64,000 nt of DNA from Wenzhouxiangella marina. Its GTDB lineage: Bacteria; Pseudomonadota; Gammaproteobacteria; Xanthomonadales; Wenzhouxiangellaceae. The stretch lies in the NCBI RefSeq assembly GCF_001187785.1, contig NZ_CP012154.1, positions 1,606,501-1,670,500 of the forward strand, read 5' to 3'. The notes under the pieces are model-generated. The model made no database searches. It saw only the letters and a program-made list of their open reading frames with translations, and was not told the DNA's origin. Of the stretch, positions 35,941-44,994 are shown piece after piece; positions within the stretch are counted from its first letter, which is position 1, and each line of letters starts with the position of its first letter. The position numbers and the translations under genes were made by a program.

Positions 35941-36036
35941 TCGAACGGGGTTCCAATCCGTGGTCCCCTTGTCCACGATCATCAAAAAAGCCCGCACACG
36001 GCGGGCTTTTTCGATGATGGCGGAGAAGGAGGGATT
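35938..36036. repeat. second copy of the 99-bp direct repeat
   Basis: Same sequence as 35772-35870; here it runs on into the intact tRNA-Ser(GCT). Confidence 0.9.
35984..36011 (-). terminator. intrinsic terminator of tRNA-Ser(GCT)
   Basis: GCCCGC/GCGGGC stem flanked by A6 and T5, just beyond the tRNA 3' end on the minus strand. Confidence 0.85.
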
Positions 36037-36110
36037 CGAACCCTCGATGAGGCTATAAACCCCATACTCCCTTAGCAGGGGAGCGCCTTCAGCCACTCGG
36101 CCACTTCTCC
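36018..36110 (-). tRNA. tRNA-Ser, anticodon GCT
   Basis: An intact class II tRNA of 93 nt with encoded CCA (36018-36020). Acceptor GGAGAAG (36104-36110) pairs with CTTCTCC (36022-36028). The anticodon loop CTGCTAA gives GCT for AGC/AGU codons. Long variable arm. Partial copies lie on both sides: a 3' fragment at 35852 and a 5' fragment at 36284. Confidence 0.96.
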
Positions 36111-36161
36111 GTAAACTCGAATTGTAACGTTGCCGCCGGTTGCCGGCGACATGATCGACTG

Positions 36162-36283
36162 GGTCGATCGGGCGGTTCTTTCGAACCGCGGGGGAGCGCG
36201 TTGACTGCACGCCCTACGGGCGCTTGCCCTTCGGGTTGCTCCGGTCACTGCGTTCCCTGCGCATCGTCCTCGCGATGCTCGGG
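36162..36283. repeat. palindrome string and leader-like segment upstream of tRNA-Ser(GCT)
   Basis: Begins GGTCGATCGGGCGGTTCTTTCGAACCGCGG, sharing its core with the Ser(CGA) units (34734-34764). Mini-palindromes CGCCC-TAC-GGGCG and CCC-TTC-GGG follow, ending GATGCTCGGG against the tRNA 5' fragment. No gene is seen from here to 36482. Confidence 0.75.
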
Positions 36284-36305
36284 TCAGCCACTCGGCCACT
36301 TCTCC
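36284..36305 (-). pseudogene. 5'-end fragment of tRNA-Ser(GCT)
   Basis: The first 22 bases of the tRNA (acceptor strand, D-stem) followed upstream on the minus strand by the same AGTTTAC leader as the intact gene. The tRNA is cut at TCAG and joined to a palindrome string. Confidence 0.82.
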
Positions 36306-36482
36306 GTAAACTGTATTGTGCCACCTAGGAAGGCGGTTTTGCGGGCAAAGGGGGCTGCTTGGCTCGCGAAGCGCGAAAGGATAACGCCAAAGCCTGTTCG
36401 GGTAAAGACCTGTTGCTGCTAGAATGCCGCAGGAGTATTCACAGTCCGGTGCAATCAGCCGGGCCAAACCGTTGAGGCATTG

Positions 36483-37085
36483 ATGTTGGAAGAGACCCGC
36501 AAGCGAGACAATCGGCGTTCAGTGCGCAGTATCGACTTCTTTCGCGGATTCATGCGCAGTCCCGAGCAGGTGGGTTCGATCATCCCCAGCTCCCGCTTCA
36601 TGGAGCGTCGGATCACGGCGATGTCCGAGCTGGCCGACGCCAGGTGTGTCGTCGAACTCGGGCCCGGTACCGGTGGCACGACGCGGGCGATCCTCGAAGC
36701 GATGCCTGCCGATGGGCGACTGCTGACGATCGAGCTGGATCCGCAGTTTTCGGCCATGCTCGATGACATCGGTGACCCACGCCTGATCAGCCACATCGGG
36801 AGTGCGGCCGATCTGGGTGAAATCCTGGCGAGTCACGGGCTTCCCGGCCCGGATGCCGTCATTTCCGGCATTCCTTTCTCCACGATGCCCAGAGAGATCG
36901 CGGATACGATCATCGAAGCGATCCGGGACAACCTGGCCCCTGGCGGTCGTTTTCTGGCCTACCAGTTTCGGGCCCATGTGGCGAAGTTCAGCGAGCCACT
37001 GCTCGGCAAGCCGGAGGCCTTCGAGTTCGAGCTGTTCAATGTGCCTCCGATGCGTTTCTGGCTCTGGCGGCGGCCGGGTGCCTGA
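36483..37085 (+). CDS. class I SAM-dependent methyltransferase (phospholipid methyltransferase-like)
   Basis: A 200-residue protein. FFRGFMRSPEQVGSIIPSSRFMERRI is the substrate-side segment seen in PmtA-like phosphatidylethanolamine N-methyltransferases and rRNA adenine dimethylase relatives. SAM motif VVELGPGTGGTTRAILEAM, then LLTIELDPQFSAML, DAVISGIPFSTMP, LAPGGRFLAYQF. Likely substrate is a membrane lipid, but this is inferred from family resemblance. The ATG at 36483 is preferred over a TTG one codon before. Confidence 0.78.
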   Translation: MLEETRKRDNRRSVRSIDFFRGFMRSPEQVGSIIPSSRFMERRITAMSELADARCVVELGPGTGGTTRAILEAMPADGRLLTIELDPQFSAMLDDIGDPRLISHIGSAADLGEILASHGLPGPDAVISGIPFSTMPREIADTIIEAIRDNLAPGGRFLAYQFRAHVAKFSEPLLGKPEAFEFELFNVPPMRFWLWRRPGA

Positions 37086-37154
37086 TCGTCCCTCGGTCAG
37101 ATCGATTTGACGGAGCGGGAGGGCTGACTCCGGGACGCTGAAAGGTCCGTTGGC

Positions 37155-37163
37155 TGATATAAT
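37155..37163 (+). promoter_or_regulatory. guaB promoter, extended -10
   Basis: TGATATAAT: a perfect -10 hexamer (37158-37163) with the upstream TG of extended -10 promoters. No good -35. The start codon is 31 bases downstream. Confidence 0.55.
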
Positions 37164-37193
37164 GGCGGGATTTACCTGCCGGAGCCCACGCCC

Positions 37194-38651
37194 ATGCGCC
37201 TGATTGACGAAGCCCTGACCTTCGACGACGTTTCCCTGGTTCCGGACTACTCCGAGGTTCTGCCCAAGGACGTCGATCTTTCCACTCGCATCACCCGCGA
37301 TCTCAGACTCAATATCCCGCTGGCCTCCGCCGCGATGGACACGGTGACCGAGGCCAAGCTCGCGATTGCCATGGCCCAGGCCGGCGGTGTCGGTGTGATC
37401 CACAAGAACATGACGATCGAGCGCCAGGCCGAGCAGGTCCGGATCGTGAAGAAGTACGAAGCCGGCGTGATCAAGGACCCGATCACCGTGGGCCCGTACA
37501 CGACCATCCGGGAAGTCTTCGATCTGACCCGTGAGCACAATATCTCCGGCGTTCCCGTCGTCGACGGCGATGAGCTGGTCGGAATCGTGACCAGCCGGGA
37601 TCTTCGCTTCGAGCGCAAGCTGGACGATCCCGTCCGCAACATCATGACGCGCAAGGACAAGCTGGTCACGGTGGAGGAGGGGGCCAGTCAGGACGAGGTG
37701 CTCGAGCTGCTGCATCGGCACCGCATCGAGAAGGTCCTGGTCGTCAACAAGGACTTCAAGTTGCGTGGCCTGATCACGGTCAAGGACATCCAGAAGTCCC
37801 GCGATTTCCCGAACGCCGCCAAGGATAGCTCCGAGCAGCTGCTCGCGGCAGCGGCGGTCGGGACCGGCGGGGATACGGAGGATCGCATCGAAGCCCTGGT
37901 GGCCGCCGGCATCGATATCGTCGTTGTCGATACGGCTCACGGACACTCGGTCGGCGTGCTCGATCGCATTCGCTGGACCAAGAAGCACTACCCGCAGGTG
38001 CAGGTCATCGGCGGCAACGTGTCCACCTCCGACGGCGCTCGTGCCCTGGCAGAGGCCGGTGCCGATGGCGTCAAGATCGGGCAGGGTCCGGGCTCGATCT
38101 GCACCACGCGCATCGTGGCCGGGATCGGCGTTCCGCAGGTCAGCGCCGTGTCCGCTGCGGCCCAGGCCGTGCGTGATCTCGGCGTGCCGATCATCGCCGA
38201 TGGCGGAATTCGATTCTCGGGTGACGTGGCCAAGGCCATCGCGGCGGGGGCGTCGACGGTGATGATCGGCTCCATGCTGGCCGGCACCGAGGAGGCGCCC
38301 GGCGAGGTGGAACTCTTCCAGGGCCGCTCCTACAAGAGCTATCGCGGCATGGGTTCGCTCGGCGCGATGCAGAAGGGCTCCTCCGACCGTTATTTCCAGA
38401 GTGAGGCCGAAGCCGACAAGCTGGTGCCCGAGGGAATCGAAGGCCGGGTGCCCTACAAGGGCCATCTCAGTGGTGTCGTTCATCAGCTCATGGGCGGCCT
38501 GCGTGCCAGCATGGGCTACTGTGGCTGCGCCACGATCGACGAGTTGCGCACCAAGGCGCGCTTCGTTCGCATCACCGGCTCCGGCGTGCGCGAGTCCCAT
38601 GCGCACGACGTGCAGATCACCAAGGAAGCACCGAACTACAAGCTGGGCTGA
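37194..38651 (+). CDS. guaB: IMP dehydrogenase
   Basis: A 485-residue enzyme that oxidises IMP to XMP with NAD+, the committed step to GMP. Catalytic-loop Cys in [15 protein letters not shown], two CBS domains at about residues 95-205 ([43 protein letters not shown]), [12 protein letters not shown], and the flap [10 protein letters not shown]. Full length. guaA follows with 2 bp between stop and start. Confidence 0.98.
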   Translation: MRLIDEALTFDDVSLVPDYSEVLPKDVDLSTRITRDLRLNIPLASAAMDTVTEAKLAIAMAQAGGVGVIHKNMTIERQAEQVRIVKKYEAGVIKDPITVGPYTTIREVFDLTREHNISGVPVVDGDELVGIVTSRDLRFERKLDDPVRNIMTRKDKLVTVEEGASQDEVLELLHRHRIEKVLVVNKDFKLRGLITVKDIQKSRDFPNAAKDSSEQLLAAAAVGTGGDTEDRIEALVAAGIDIVVVDTAHGHSVGVLDRIRWTKKHYPQVQVIGGNVSTSDGARALAEAGADGVKIGQGPGSICTTRIVAGIGVPQVSAVSAAAQAVRDLGVPIIADGGIRFSGDVAKAIAAGASTVMIGSMLAGTEEAPGEVELFQGRSYKSYRGMGSLGAMQKGSSDRYFQSEAEADKLVPEGIEGRVPYKGHLSGVVHQLMGGLRASMGYCGCATIDELRTKARFVRITGSGVRESHAHDVQITKEAPNYKLG

Positions 38652-38653
38652 CC

Positions 38654-40228
38654 ATGACCGACATTCATCAGCATCGAGTCCTGATCCTCGACTTCGGTTC
38701 CCAGTACACCCAGTTGATCGCACGGCGCGTGCGCGAGATCGGGGTGTACTCCGAAATCCTTCCCTACGACGTCGGTGACGAACACATTCGTGATTTCGGC
38801 GCCAGCGGCATCATCCTTTCCGGCGGACCCGAATCGGTGGCGCTGGAAGACAGCCCTCGCATTCCCCCGGTGGTCTTCGATCTGGGGATTCCGGTGCTGG
38901 GCATCTGCTACGGGATGCAGGCCATGGCGATGCACTTCGGAGGCCGTGTCAGTGCCTCGGATGAGAAGGAATTCGGCTACGCCGAAGTGACGCTCGATCA
39001 ACCCAGTCAGCTCTTTCGGGGCATCGAGGATCGGGTCGATGGCAACGGTCGCGGTGTGCTCGAGGTCTGGATGAGTCACGGAGACAAGGTTACCGAGTTG
39101 CCCGAAGGCTTCGTCACGACCTGCACCACGGCATCGGCGCCGATCGCTGGCATGGCCAACGATCAGGCGCACCTCTACGGCCTCCAGTTCCATCCGGAGG
39201 TGACCCATACGCAGCAGGGCCGCCGATTGCTGGAGCGCTTCGTCCTCGAGATCTGCGGCTGCGAGGCCAGCTGGACGACCGAGGCGATCATCGAAGACCA
39301 GATCGCCAGGGTCCGAGAACAGGTCGGTGACGACACGGTGCTGCTTGGATTATCCGGTGGTGTCGACTCTTCGGTGGTGGCCGCCTTGCTGCACCAGGCC
39401 ATCGGCGATCAATTGCTGTGCATTTTCGTCGACACCGGTCTGCTCCGATACCGGGAAGGTGACGAGGTGATGGCAATCTTCGCCGAGCATCTCGGTGTGC
39501 GCGTGGAGCGGGTCAACGCTCGCGATCAGTTCATGGACGCGCTGGCCGGTGTGTCGGACCCCGAAGAAAAGCGCAAGATCATCGGGCGCGAATTCATCCG
39601 CGTGTTCGAAGCGGCGGCCAAACGCCATCAGGAAGCGTCCTGGCTGGCTCAGGGCACGATCTATCCAGACGTGATCGAATCGGCCGGCGCGAAGACGGGC
39701 AAGGCCAAGGTCATCAAGTCGCACCACAACGTCGGTGGTCTGCCCGAGGACATGAATCTGAAGCTCGTGGAGCCGCTCCGGGAGCTGTTCAAGGACGAGG
39801 TTCGCCGGATCGGCGTCGAGCTCGGTCTGCCGGCGGAACTGGTCATGCGTCACCCGTTCCCCGGACCCGGTCTGGGCGTCCGGATTCTCGGCGAGGTGCG
39901 ACCGGAGTACGTCGAGCCGCTGCAGAAGGCCGACCATATCTTCATTTCCGAGCTTCGCCAGGCTGGCCTCTACGACAAGGTCAGCCAGGCCTTCGCCGTC
40001 TTCCTGCCGGTCAAATCGGTGGGAGTGGTCGGTGACGCGAGGCGCTACGAGTACGTCATCGCCCTGCGGGCCGTCGAGACCATCGATTTCATGACCGCAC
40101 GCTGGGCCTACCTGGACCACGAATTCCTCGATCATGTCGCGCGCCGGATCATCAATGAAATCACCGGTGTATCGCGCGTTGTCTACGATATTTCCGGTAA
40201 ACCGCCCGCCACGATCGAGTGGGAATGA
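38654..40228 (+). CDS. guaA: GMP synthase (glutamine-hydrolysing)
   Basis: A 524-residue two-domain enzyme that converts XMP to GMP with glutamine and ATP. The glutaminase domain has catalytic Cys in [10 protein letters not shown] and the His-Glu pair in [11 protein letters not shown]. The synthetase domain has P-loop [17 protein letters not shown], then [28 protein letters not shown], and a C-terminus ending PATIEWE. It forms an operon with guaB. Confidence 0.98.
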   Translation: MTDIHQHRVLILDFGSQYTQLIARRVREIGVYSEILPYDVGDEHIRDFGASGIILSGGPESVALEDSPRIPPVVFDLGIPVLGICYGMQAMAMHFGGRVSASDEKEFGYAEVTLDQPSQLFRGIEDRVDGNGRGVLEVWMSHGDKVTELPEGFVTTCTTASAPIAGMANDQAHLYGLQFHPEVTHTQQGRRLLERFVLEICGCEASWTTEAIIEDQIARVREQVGDDTVLLGLSGGVDSSVVAALLHQAIGDQLLCIFVDTGLLRYREGDEVMAIFAEHLGVRVERVNARDQFMDALAGVSDPEEKRKIIGREFIRVFEAAAKRHQEASWLAQGTIYPDVIESAGAKTGKAKVIKSHHNVGGLPEDMNLKLVEPLRELFKDEVRRIGVELGLPAELVMRHPFPGPGLGVRILGEVRPEYVEPLQKADHIFISELRQAGLYDKVSQAFAVFLPVKSVGVVGDARRYEYVIALRAVETIDFMTARWAYLDHEFLDHVARRIINEITGVSRVVYDISGKPPATIEWE

Positions 40229-40274
40229 GGGCGTCCCGGAGGGAGCCGGAAGGGCCGGCTCGCTCCGGACGCCC
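40229..40274. other. strong GC hairpin after guaA
   Basis: GGGCGTC and inner GGAG and GAGCCGG arms pair with CCGGCTC, CTCC and GACGCCC over 46 bases immediately after the guaA stop. No T-tract follows, so this may stabilise the mRNA end or assist Rho. Confidence 0.45.
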
Positions 40275-40329
40275 CGGATGCGCTGATCGCCTCGTGCGCA
40301 GCCCCGGGCGAGGAGGGTACGGCCGCTGA

Positions 40330-40836
<507 letters not shown>

Positions 40837-40939
40837 TCGAACGCGCCCCGTAGAGCGTGACTAACGGCACGGATTCGTTTGACTCGGAAGTGCTAATATG
40901 CCCGGCTGGTTCAACCGTTTTACCTCCCAAGGAAACCGC

Positions 40940-43168
40940 ATGAAGAATCATTTGTTGACTTTGCTGCTGGCGCTGATGTCGCTCGCCCTGGTCGCTTGTT
41001 CCGAGCCCCAGACCCCAGCGGAGCCGGCCTCCGAGTCGCCGTCCGAAATGGCCGCAGAGAGCGCGACTTCCACCGAAACCGAGGGCAGCGAGCAGGGTAC
41101 CGAGGCCGACCAGGCCAGCAACCCGCTGCTGGCTGCCAGCCCGCATCCGCATGGCTACCCGCCCTTCGATCAGATCGCCGATGAGCATTTCAAGCCCGCG
41201 ATGGAGCAGGGCATGGCCGAACACCTGGCCGAGATCGAAGTGATCGCCAGTAATCCGGAGCCGCCGAGCTTCGAGAACACCATCGTCGAGCTGGAAAAGT
41301 CCGGCCAGACCCTGAGCTACGTGATGCGCGTCTTCGGCAACCTGTCCGGCGCCAACACCAACGCGAACCTGCAGGCGGTGCAGCGGGAGATGTCGCCCCG
41401 TCTGTCGGCGCATAGCGACGCCATCAATCTCAATCCGGCACTGTTCGCTCGGATCGAGACTCTCTACAACCAGCGCGAGTCGCTGGATCTGGATGCGGAG
41501 TCCCTGCGTCTGCTCGAGCGTTATCACACGGACTTCGTCCGTGCCGGAGCGCGTCTGAGCGCGGAACAGCAGGACGAACTTCGGGCCATCAACGCCGAGC
41601 TGGCGCGCCTGGGCACCGAGTTCAGTCAGAAGGTCCTCGCCGAGGTCAATGATTCGGCCGTGGTCTTCGACAACGCGGAAGCCCTTGCCGGCCTGAGCGA
41701 AGCACGCATCGCCTCGGCGGCCGCGGAAGCCGCCGACCGTGGACTGGAAGAAGGGCAGTACGTGATCACCCTGCTCAATACCTCCGGCCAGCCGCCGCTC
41801 AGCTCCCTGAGCAATCGTGAGGCCCGCGAACGCATTCACACCGCTTCCCTGTCCCGCGGCAGCCGTGGCAACGAGTACGACACCACCGCGATCGTGTCGC
41901 GGGTGATCGAACTGCGTACCCGACGTGCCAACATGCTGGGCTATGACACGCATGCCGACTACGGCCTCGAGCAGCAGACGGCCGGCTCCGTCGAGCGCGT
42001 CAACGAAATGCTGTCCGGTCTGGCCCCGGTGGCCGTTGCCAGTGCTCGCCGTGAAGGTGAAGCGATCCAGGCCAAGATCAACGAAGTCGAGGACGAGCCC
42101 TTCGAGCTGGCTTCCTGGGACTGGGACTACTACGCCGGCATGGTGAAGCAGGACCTGTACAACTTCGACGATTCCGAAGTGCGCCCGTACTTCGAGATGA
42201 ACAACGTGCTGGTCAACGGCGTCTTCTTCTCTGCTGAAAAGCTGTTCGGTATCACCTTCCAGGAGCGCACGGATCTCCCGCGCTACCACCCGGACACCCA
42301 GGTCTGGGAAGTGTTCGAGGAAGATGGAAGCTCGCTCGGTTTCTTCATCACCGACTTCTACTCGCGCTCGAGCAAGCGCGGCGGCGCCTGGATGAACTCC
42401 TACCGGGTCAACTCCGGTCTGCTGGGCGGTGCCCCGGTGGTGGGTAATCACCTGAACGTGCCCAAGCCGCCGGAAGGCGAGCCGACGCTGCTGACCTGGG
42501 ACGAAGTGACCACCATGTTCCACGAGTTCGGCCATGCCGTCCACGGCCTGTTCTCGGACGTCTACTACCCGAGCTTTGCCGGGACCAGCGTCCCCCGTGA
42601 CTTCGTCGAGTACCCTTCGCAGGTCTACGAGGTCTGGGCTTCCTGGCCGGAAGTGCTGGCCAATTACGCAACCCACTACCAGACCGGTGAGCCGATCCCG
42701 ACCGAACTGCTGGACCGTGTGATCGAGTCCGAGACCTTCAATGAAGGCTTCCGGACCACCGAATACCTGGCCGCGGCCATGCTGGATCAGGCCTGGCACC
42801 AGTTGAGCCTGGACGAGATCCCGCCCGCCGAGGGCGTGATGGATTTCGAGGCACGGGCCCTGGCCGAAGCCGGCTTTGACTACGCGCCGGTTCCGCCGCG
42901 TTATCGCACGCCGTACTTCTCGCACATCATGGGTGGCTATTCCGCGGGCTACTACGCCTACATCTGGTCTGAAGTGCTGGATGCGGACAGCGTGCTCTGG
43001 ATCCGAGAGAACGGTGGTCTGGATCGCGCAACGGGTCAGCACTACCGTGACACCATCCTCTCGCAGGGTGGCAGCAAGGACGCCATGGAGCTGTACATGG
43101 AGTTCGCCGGTCGTGAGCCGGGCCTCGAGCCGCTGCTCGAGCGCCGCGGTCTGCTGATCGTCGAGTAA
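40940..43168 (+). CDS. M3-family metallopeptidase lipoprotein (Dcp-like)
   Basis: A 742-residue peptidyl-dipeptidase-type zinc enzyme. It has a lipoprotein signal with lipobox LVAC (about residues 17-20), then a 50-residue Glu/Ala/Ser/Pro-rich linker, then the helical M3 domain. The zinc site is HEFGH at 528-532 (MFHEFGHAVHGLF) with the third ligand Glu in SQVYEVWASWPE. It ends GREPGLEPLLERRGL, like other M3 dipeptidyl carboxypeptidases. It should degrade short peptides in the periplasm, anchored to a membrane. Confidence 0.92.
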   Translation: MKNHLLTLLLALMSLALVACSEPQTPAEPASESPSEMAAESATSTETEGSEQGTEADQASNPLLAASPHPHGYPPFDQIADEHFKPAMEQGMAEHLAEIEVIASNPEPPSFENTIVELEKSGQTLSYVMRVFGNLSGANTNANLQAVQREMSPRLSAHSDAINLNPALFARIETLYNQRESLDLDAESLRLLERYHTDFVRAGARLSAEQQDELRAINAELARLGTEFSQKVLAEVNDSAVVFDNAEALAGLSEARIASAAAEAADRGLEEGQYVITLLNTSGQPPLSSLSNREARERIHTASLSRGSRGNEYDTTAIVSRVIELRTRRANMLGYDTHADYGLEQQTAGSVERVNEMLSGLAPVAVASARREGEAIQAKINEVEDEPFELASWDWDYYAGMVKQDLYNFDDSEVRPYFEMNNVLVNGVFFSAEKLFGITFQERTDLPRYHPDTQVWEVFEEDGSSLGFFITDFYSRSSKRGGAWMNSYRVNSGLLGGAPVVGNHLNVPKPPEGEPTLLTWDEVTTMFHEFGHAVHGLFSDVYYPSFAGTSVPRDFVEYPSQVYEVWASWPEVLANYATHYQTGEPIPTELLDRVIESETFNEGFRTTEYLAAAMLDQAWHQLSLDEIPPAEGVMDFEARALAEAGFDYAPVPPRYRTPYFSHIMGGYSAGYYAYIWSEVLDADSVLWIRENGGLDRATGQHYRDTILSQGGSKDAMELYMEFAGREPGLEPLLERRGLLIVE

Positions 43169-43210
43169 GAGGGTCTTCGCGGCGGCCCGAACGGCCGCAG
43201 CCGGTCCCAG

Positions 43211-43237
43211 AAAACGCCGCCCCCGGGGCGGCGTTTT
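43211..43237. terminator. bidirectional terminator between M3 peptidase and YedK genes
   Basis: AAAACGCCGCC, loop, GGCGGCGTTTT: a symmetric hairpin with A4 and T4 flanks between two convergent genes. Confidence 0.8.
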
Positions 43238-43241
43238 CATT

Positions 43242-43961
43242 TCAGGCCGCCTCCGGGTCCAGCAGGTCCTCCTCCTGATAGCCGGGATTGTTGACCCGAC
43301 GGGTCACTGGCTCGGCGCGCATGGCGTCGTCAGGGGGCGGTCGGATCAGGCCCTCCGCGTCTTCGGGCGAGCCCTCGAGCCAGCGGTCCCAATCGGCCTC
43401 TTCGATCAGGACGGGCGAGCGGTGGTGGCCGATTTCGGTCAGCAAACGATTGGGCTGGGTGGTCACGATCGTGAATGATTCGAGTACCGAACCGTCGGCC
43501 AGGGGCGACCGGTCCCAGAGCCCGGCCATGACCAGGAAGGCGCCGTCACGTGGAAGGATCCGCCAGGGCTGCTTCGGTTTGCTGCGCTGGTCCCATTCGT
43601 AGAACCAGGAAAACGGCACCAGGCAGCGCTGCTGTCTTTTCCAGGCGCTGCGAAAGCTCGGCTTCTTCGAAACCGTTTCGGAAAAGGGCACGCCGGCTTC
43701 CGAGCGGCAGTTGGCGGTGGAAAAATCGGGCAGCTGGCCTTTGAGCCAGGCCGGGATCAGTGGCCAGATCAGGCCAGCGGCTTCGCGGCCGGATTCACCG
43801 GATCGAATGATCGGGACGCGGGTCCAGTGCACCTGGCCCTTGGACACCCAGGACGGGGCCAGGTTGAGAATGCGAATCCCGCCCTCGGGCGCGGGCCCGA
43901 TGAGATTGAAGAACTCCCACAGTCGCTTCCAGTCGTAGTCGATACCGCCACGTCCACACAT
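43242..43961 (-). CDS. SOS response-associated protein, YedK/HMCES family
   Basis: A 239-residue SRAP-domain protein. The catalytic Cys2 (MCGRGG) would form a thiazolidine crosslink with abasic sites in single-stranded DNA. Other conserved pieces: NCRSEAGVPFSETVSKKPSFRSAWKRQQRCLVPFSWFYEWDQ (usual core NARxE) and GHHRSPVLI with the active-site His. A long C-terminal Arg/Glu-rich tail is present. It protects abasic sites from strand breakage. Confidence 0.92.
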   Translation of the reverse strand: MCGRGGIDYDWKRLWEFFNLIGPAPEGGIRILNLAPSWVSKGQVHWTRVPIIRSGESGREAAGLIWPLIPAWLKGQLPDFSTANCRSEAGVPFSETVSKKPSFRSAWKRQQRCLVPFSWFYEWDQRSKPKQPWRILPRDGAFLVMAGLWDRSPLADGSVLESFTIVTTQPNRLLTEIGHHRSPVLIEEADWDRWLEGSPEDAEGLIRPPPDDAMRAEPVTRRVNNPGYQEEDLLDPEAA

Positions 43962-44002
43962 GGCAGGCAGTGTATCGGATTGCTGCTAGAATTCGCACAC
44001 GT

Positions 44003-44088
44003 GCCGAGGTGGCGGAATTGGTAGACGCGCCAGGTTTAGGTCCTGGTGTCTTTATGGCGTGGAGGTTCGAGTCCTCTCCTCGGCACCA
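44003..44088 (+). tRNA. tRNA-Leu, anticodon TAG
   Basis: 86 nt with encoded CCA. Acceptor GCCGAGG (from 44003) pairs with CCTCGGC (44078-44084), discriminator A. The anticodon loop TTTAGGT gives TAG for CUA/CUG codons. A TAGAAT -10-like hexamer is at 43987-43992. The D-arm GGCGGAATTGGTAGACGCG is shared with tRNA-Leu(CAG). Confidence 0.96.
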
Positions 44089-44324
44089 TTCATTCTGCCC
44101 CGATGTCTTCGGGGCCCCCGGAATCACTCTCTTCGCGTCAGAGCCATTGCTGTTGGGCGGCGGGCAAGGCCATTGCTTCGCTGGGTCTGCGCGCTCTACC
44201 GCTACGGCTCCGCGGAGTGGGGTGGCTACGCCTGCGTTCTCGAACGCTTTGCGTCCGAACCACTCCGGCTACGCCGATTGTTCATGGCGCTTCAGGTGCT
44301 GAAGACTGGGAACTTGGGGGGTGA
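44089..44324. repeat. degenerate tRNA-associated repeat region between the two tRNA-Leu genes
   Basis: No protein gene is supported. It holds mini-palindromes such as CCG-CTA-CGG and CGGC-TAC-GCCG. Its last 40 bases (from 44285, GCGCTTCAGGTGCTGAAG onward) duplicate the DNA found just downstream of tRNA-Leu(CAG) at 44443-44482. CGCTCTACCGCT is shared with the string at 44373-44441. Confidence 0.7.
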
Positions 44325-44372
44325 TGGTGCCCAGGGGGAGACTCGAACTCCCACATCCTTTCGAATACTAGC
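44325..44372 (-). pseudogene. 3'-half fragment of tRNA-Leu(CAG)
   Basis: 48 bases identical to the 3' half of the intact gene at 44483-44530, from CCA through the T-arm and variable arm to the anticodon-stem ACTAGC. There the copy breaks and continues into the palindrome string. Offset from the intact gene is 158. Confidence 0.88.
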
Positions 44373-44441
44373 GGGTGAGGTGGCTTCGACTGCGCTCACG
44401 AGCGCGATGCGCTCTACCGCTCCGTCTACGCCGGTTGTCGA
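44373..44441. repeat. palindrome string replacing the 5' half of the tRNA-Leu(CAG) copy
   Basis: Contains GCGCTC-AC-GAGCGC and other short inverted repeats, ending in CGGTTGTCGATGACGCTTCAGG, which leads into the intact copy's downstream flank. Confidence 0.7.
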
Positions 44442-44482
44442 TGACGCTTCAGGTGCTGAAGACTGGAAACTTGGGGGGGTGA

Positions 44483-44569
44483 TGGTGCCCAGGGGGAGAC
44501 TCGAACTCCCACATCCTTTCGAATACTAGCACCTGAAGCTAGCGCGTCTACCAATTCCGCCACCTGGGC
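44483..44569 (-). tRNA. tRNA-Leu, anticodon CAG
   Basis: 87 nt with encoded CCA (44483-44485). Acceptor GCCCAGG (44563-44569) pairs with CCTGGGC across the 3' end. The anticodon loop TTCAGGT gives CAG for CUG codons. It has its own promoter at 44623-44651. Confidence 0.96.
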
Positions 44570-44622
44570 AATTCGGTGTGGCCGTGGGCCATTTGCGGTG
44601 TCGATCACTCGACAGGCCGCGC

Positions 44623-44651
44623 ATTATAAGCGCGGATTTCCGGTTTGTCAT
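44623..44651 (-). promoter_or_regulatory. tRNA-Leu(CAG) promoter
   Basis: On the minus strand, ATGACA (44646-44651), 17 bases, then a perfect TATAAT (44623-44628), followed by a G/C-rich discriminator typical of stable-RNA promoters. Confidence 0.75.
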
Positions 44652-44660
44652 CTATCCCGG

Positions 44661-44777
44661 AAAAAAAATCGGCCGGATTTCAATTATCCGGCCGATTTCG
44701 GAATTAGATGTGGCCGAGGCAAGGGGGGAACCTCGGCCACGAACCGGATAGGGGAAGGGGGGAACCCCACTCCGGAA
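44661..44777 (-). ncRNA. small RNA with two C6 loops, sX13-like
   Basis: About 117 nt, start estimated 7 bases after the -10. It has three stem-loops. SL1 pairs CCGGA/TCCGG and GGGG/CCCC with loop TTCCCCCCTT. SL2 pairs GTGGCCGAGG/CCTCGGCCAC with loop TTCCCCCCTTG. SL3 pairs ATCGGCCGGAT/ATCCGGCCGAT and is followed by eight T: an intrinsic terminator. No ORF is present. The size, three hairpins and exposed C-runs match the sX13 regulator of Xanthomonas, whose C-rich loops pair with G-rich mRNA translation sites. Homology is inferred from structure, not alignment. Confidence 0.82.
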
Positions 44778-44783
44778 ATTCAG

Positions 44784-44811
44784 ATTCTACGGGCCGCGCG
44801 GCCGGTGTCAA
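44784..44811 (-). promoter_or_regulatory. promoter of the small RNA
   Basis: A consensus -35 TTGACA (44806-44811), a 16-base spacer and TAGAAT (44784-44789) on the minus strand. Confidence 0.75.
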
Positions 44812-44919
44812 GTTGGGAATTCTGAAAATGTGATCCATTTCTCATATCTTTTTCCTGCTATCGCCGGTCCAAGAGGCGTCGGAGGGCGCGGAATCAGGGC
44901 AGCGATCACGGCTGGGCGG

Positions 44920-44925
44920 TATAAT
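44920..44925 (+). promoter_or_regulatory. -10 element for the acyl-CoA dehydrogenase gene
   Basis: A perfect TATAAT, about 70 bases before the start codon. No convincing -35 at the right distance. Confidence 0.45.
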
Positions 44926-44994
44926 TCGCGGCCATTGTGCTCTGCCGGCGATTCCGCCGCTTCGCCTTATCAAGATGGAGGTTTTTTCGTTCCC

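Noticed and set aside
34690-36036. CRISPR-like array
   Set aside because: Only two long near-identical units and a separate duplication; repeats are 264 and 99 bp with no short repeat-spacer alternation and no cas genes.
44701-44760. RsmA/CsrA-binding sRNA on the plus strand (G-rich loops AAGGGGGGAA)
   Set aside because: The promoter and T-tract terminator both face the minus strand, so the transcribed loops are C-rich, not GGA.
44830-44994. A 55-residue N-terminal extension of the acyl-CoA dehydrogenase
   Set aside because: It covers the promoter region; family homology and the usual length begin at 44995.
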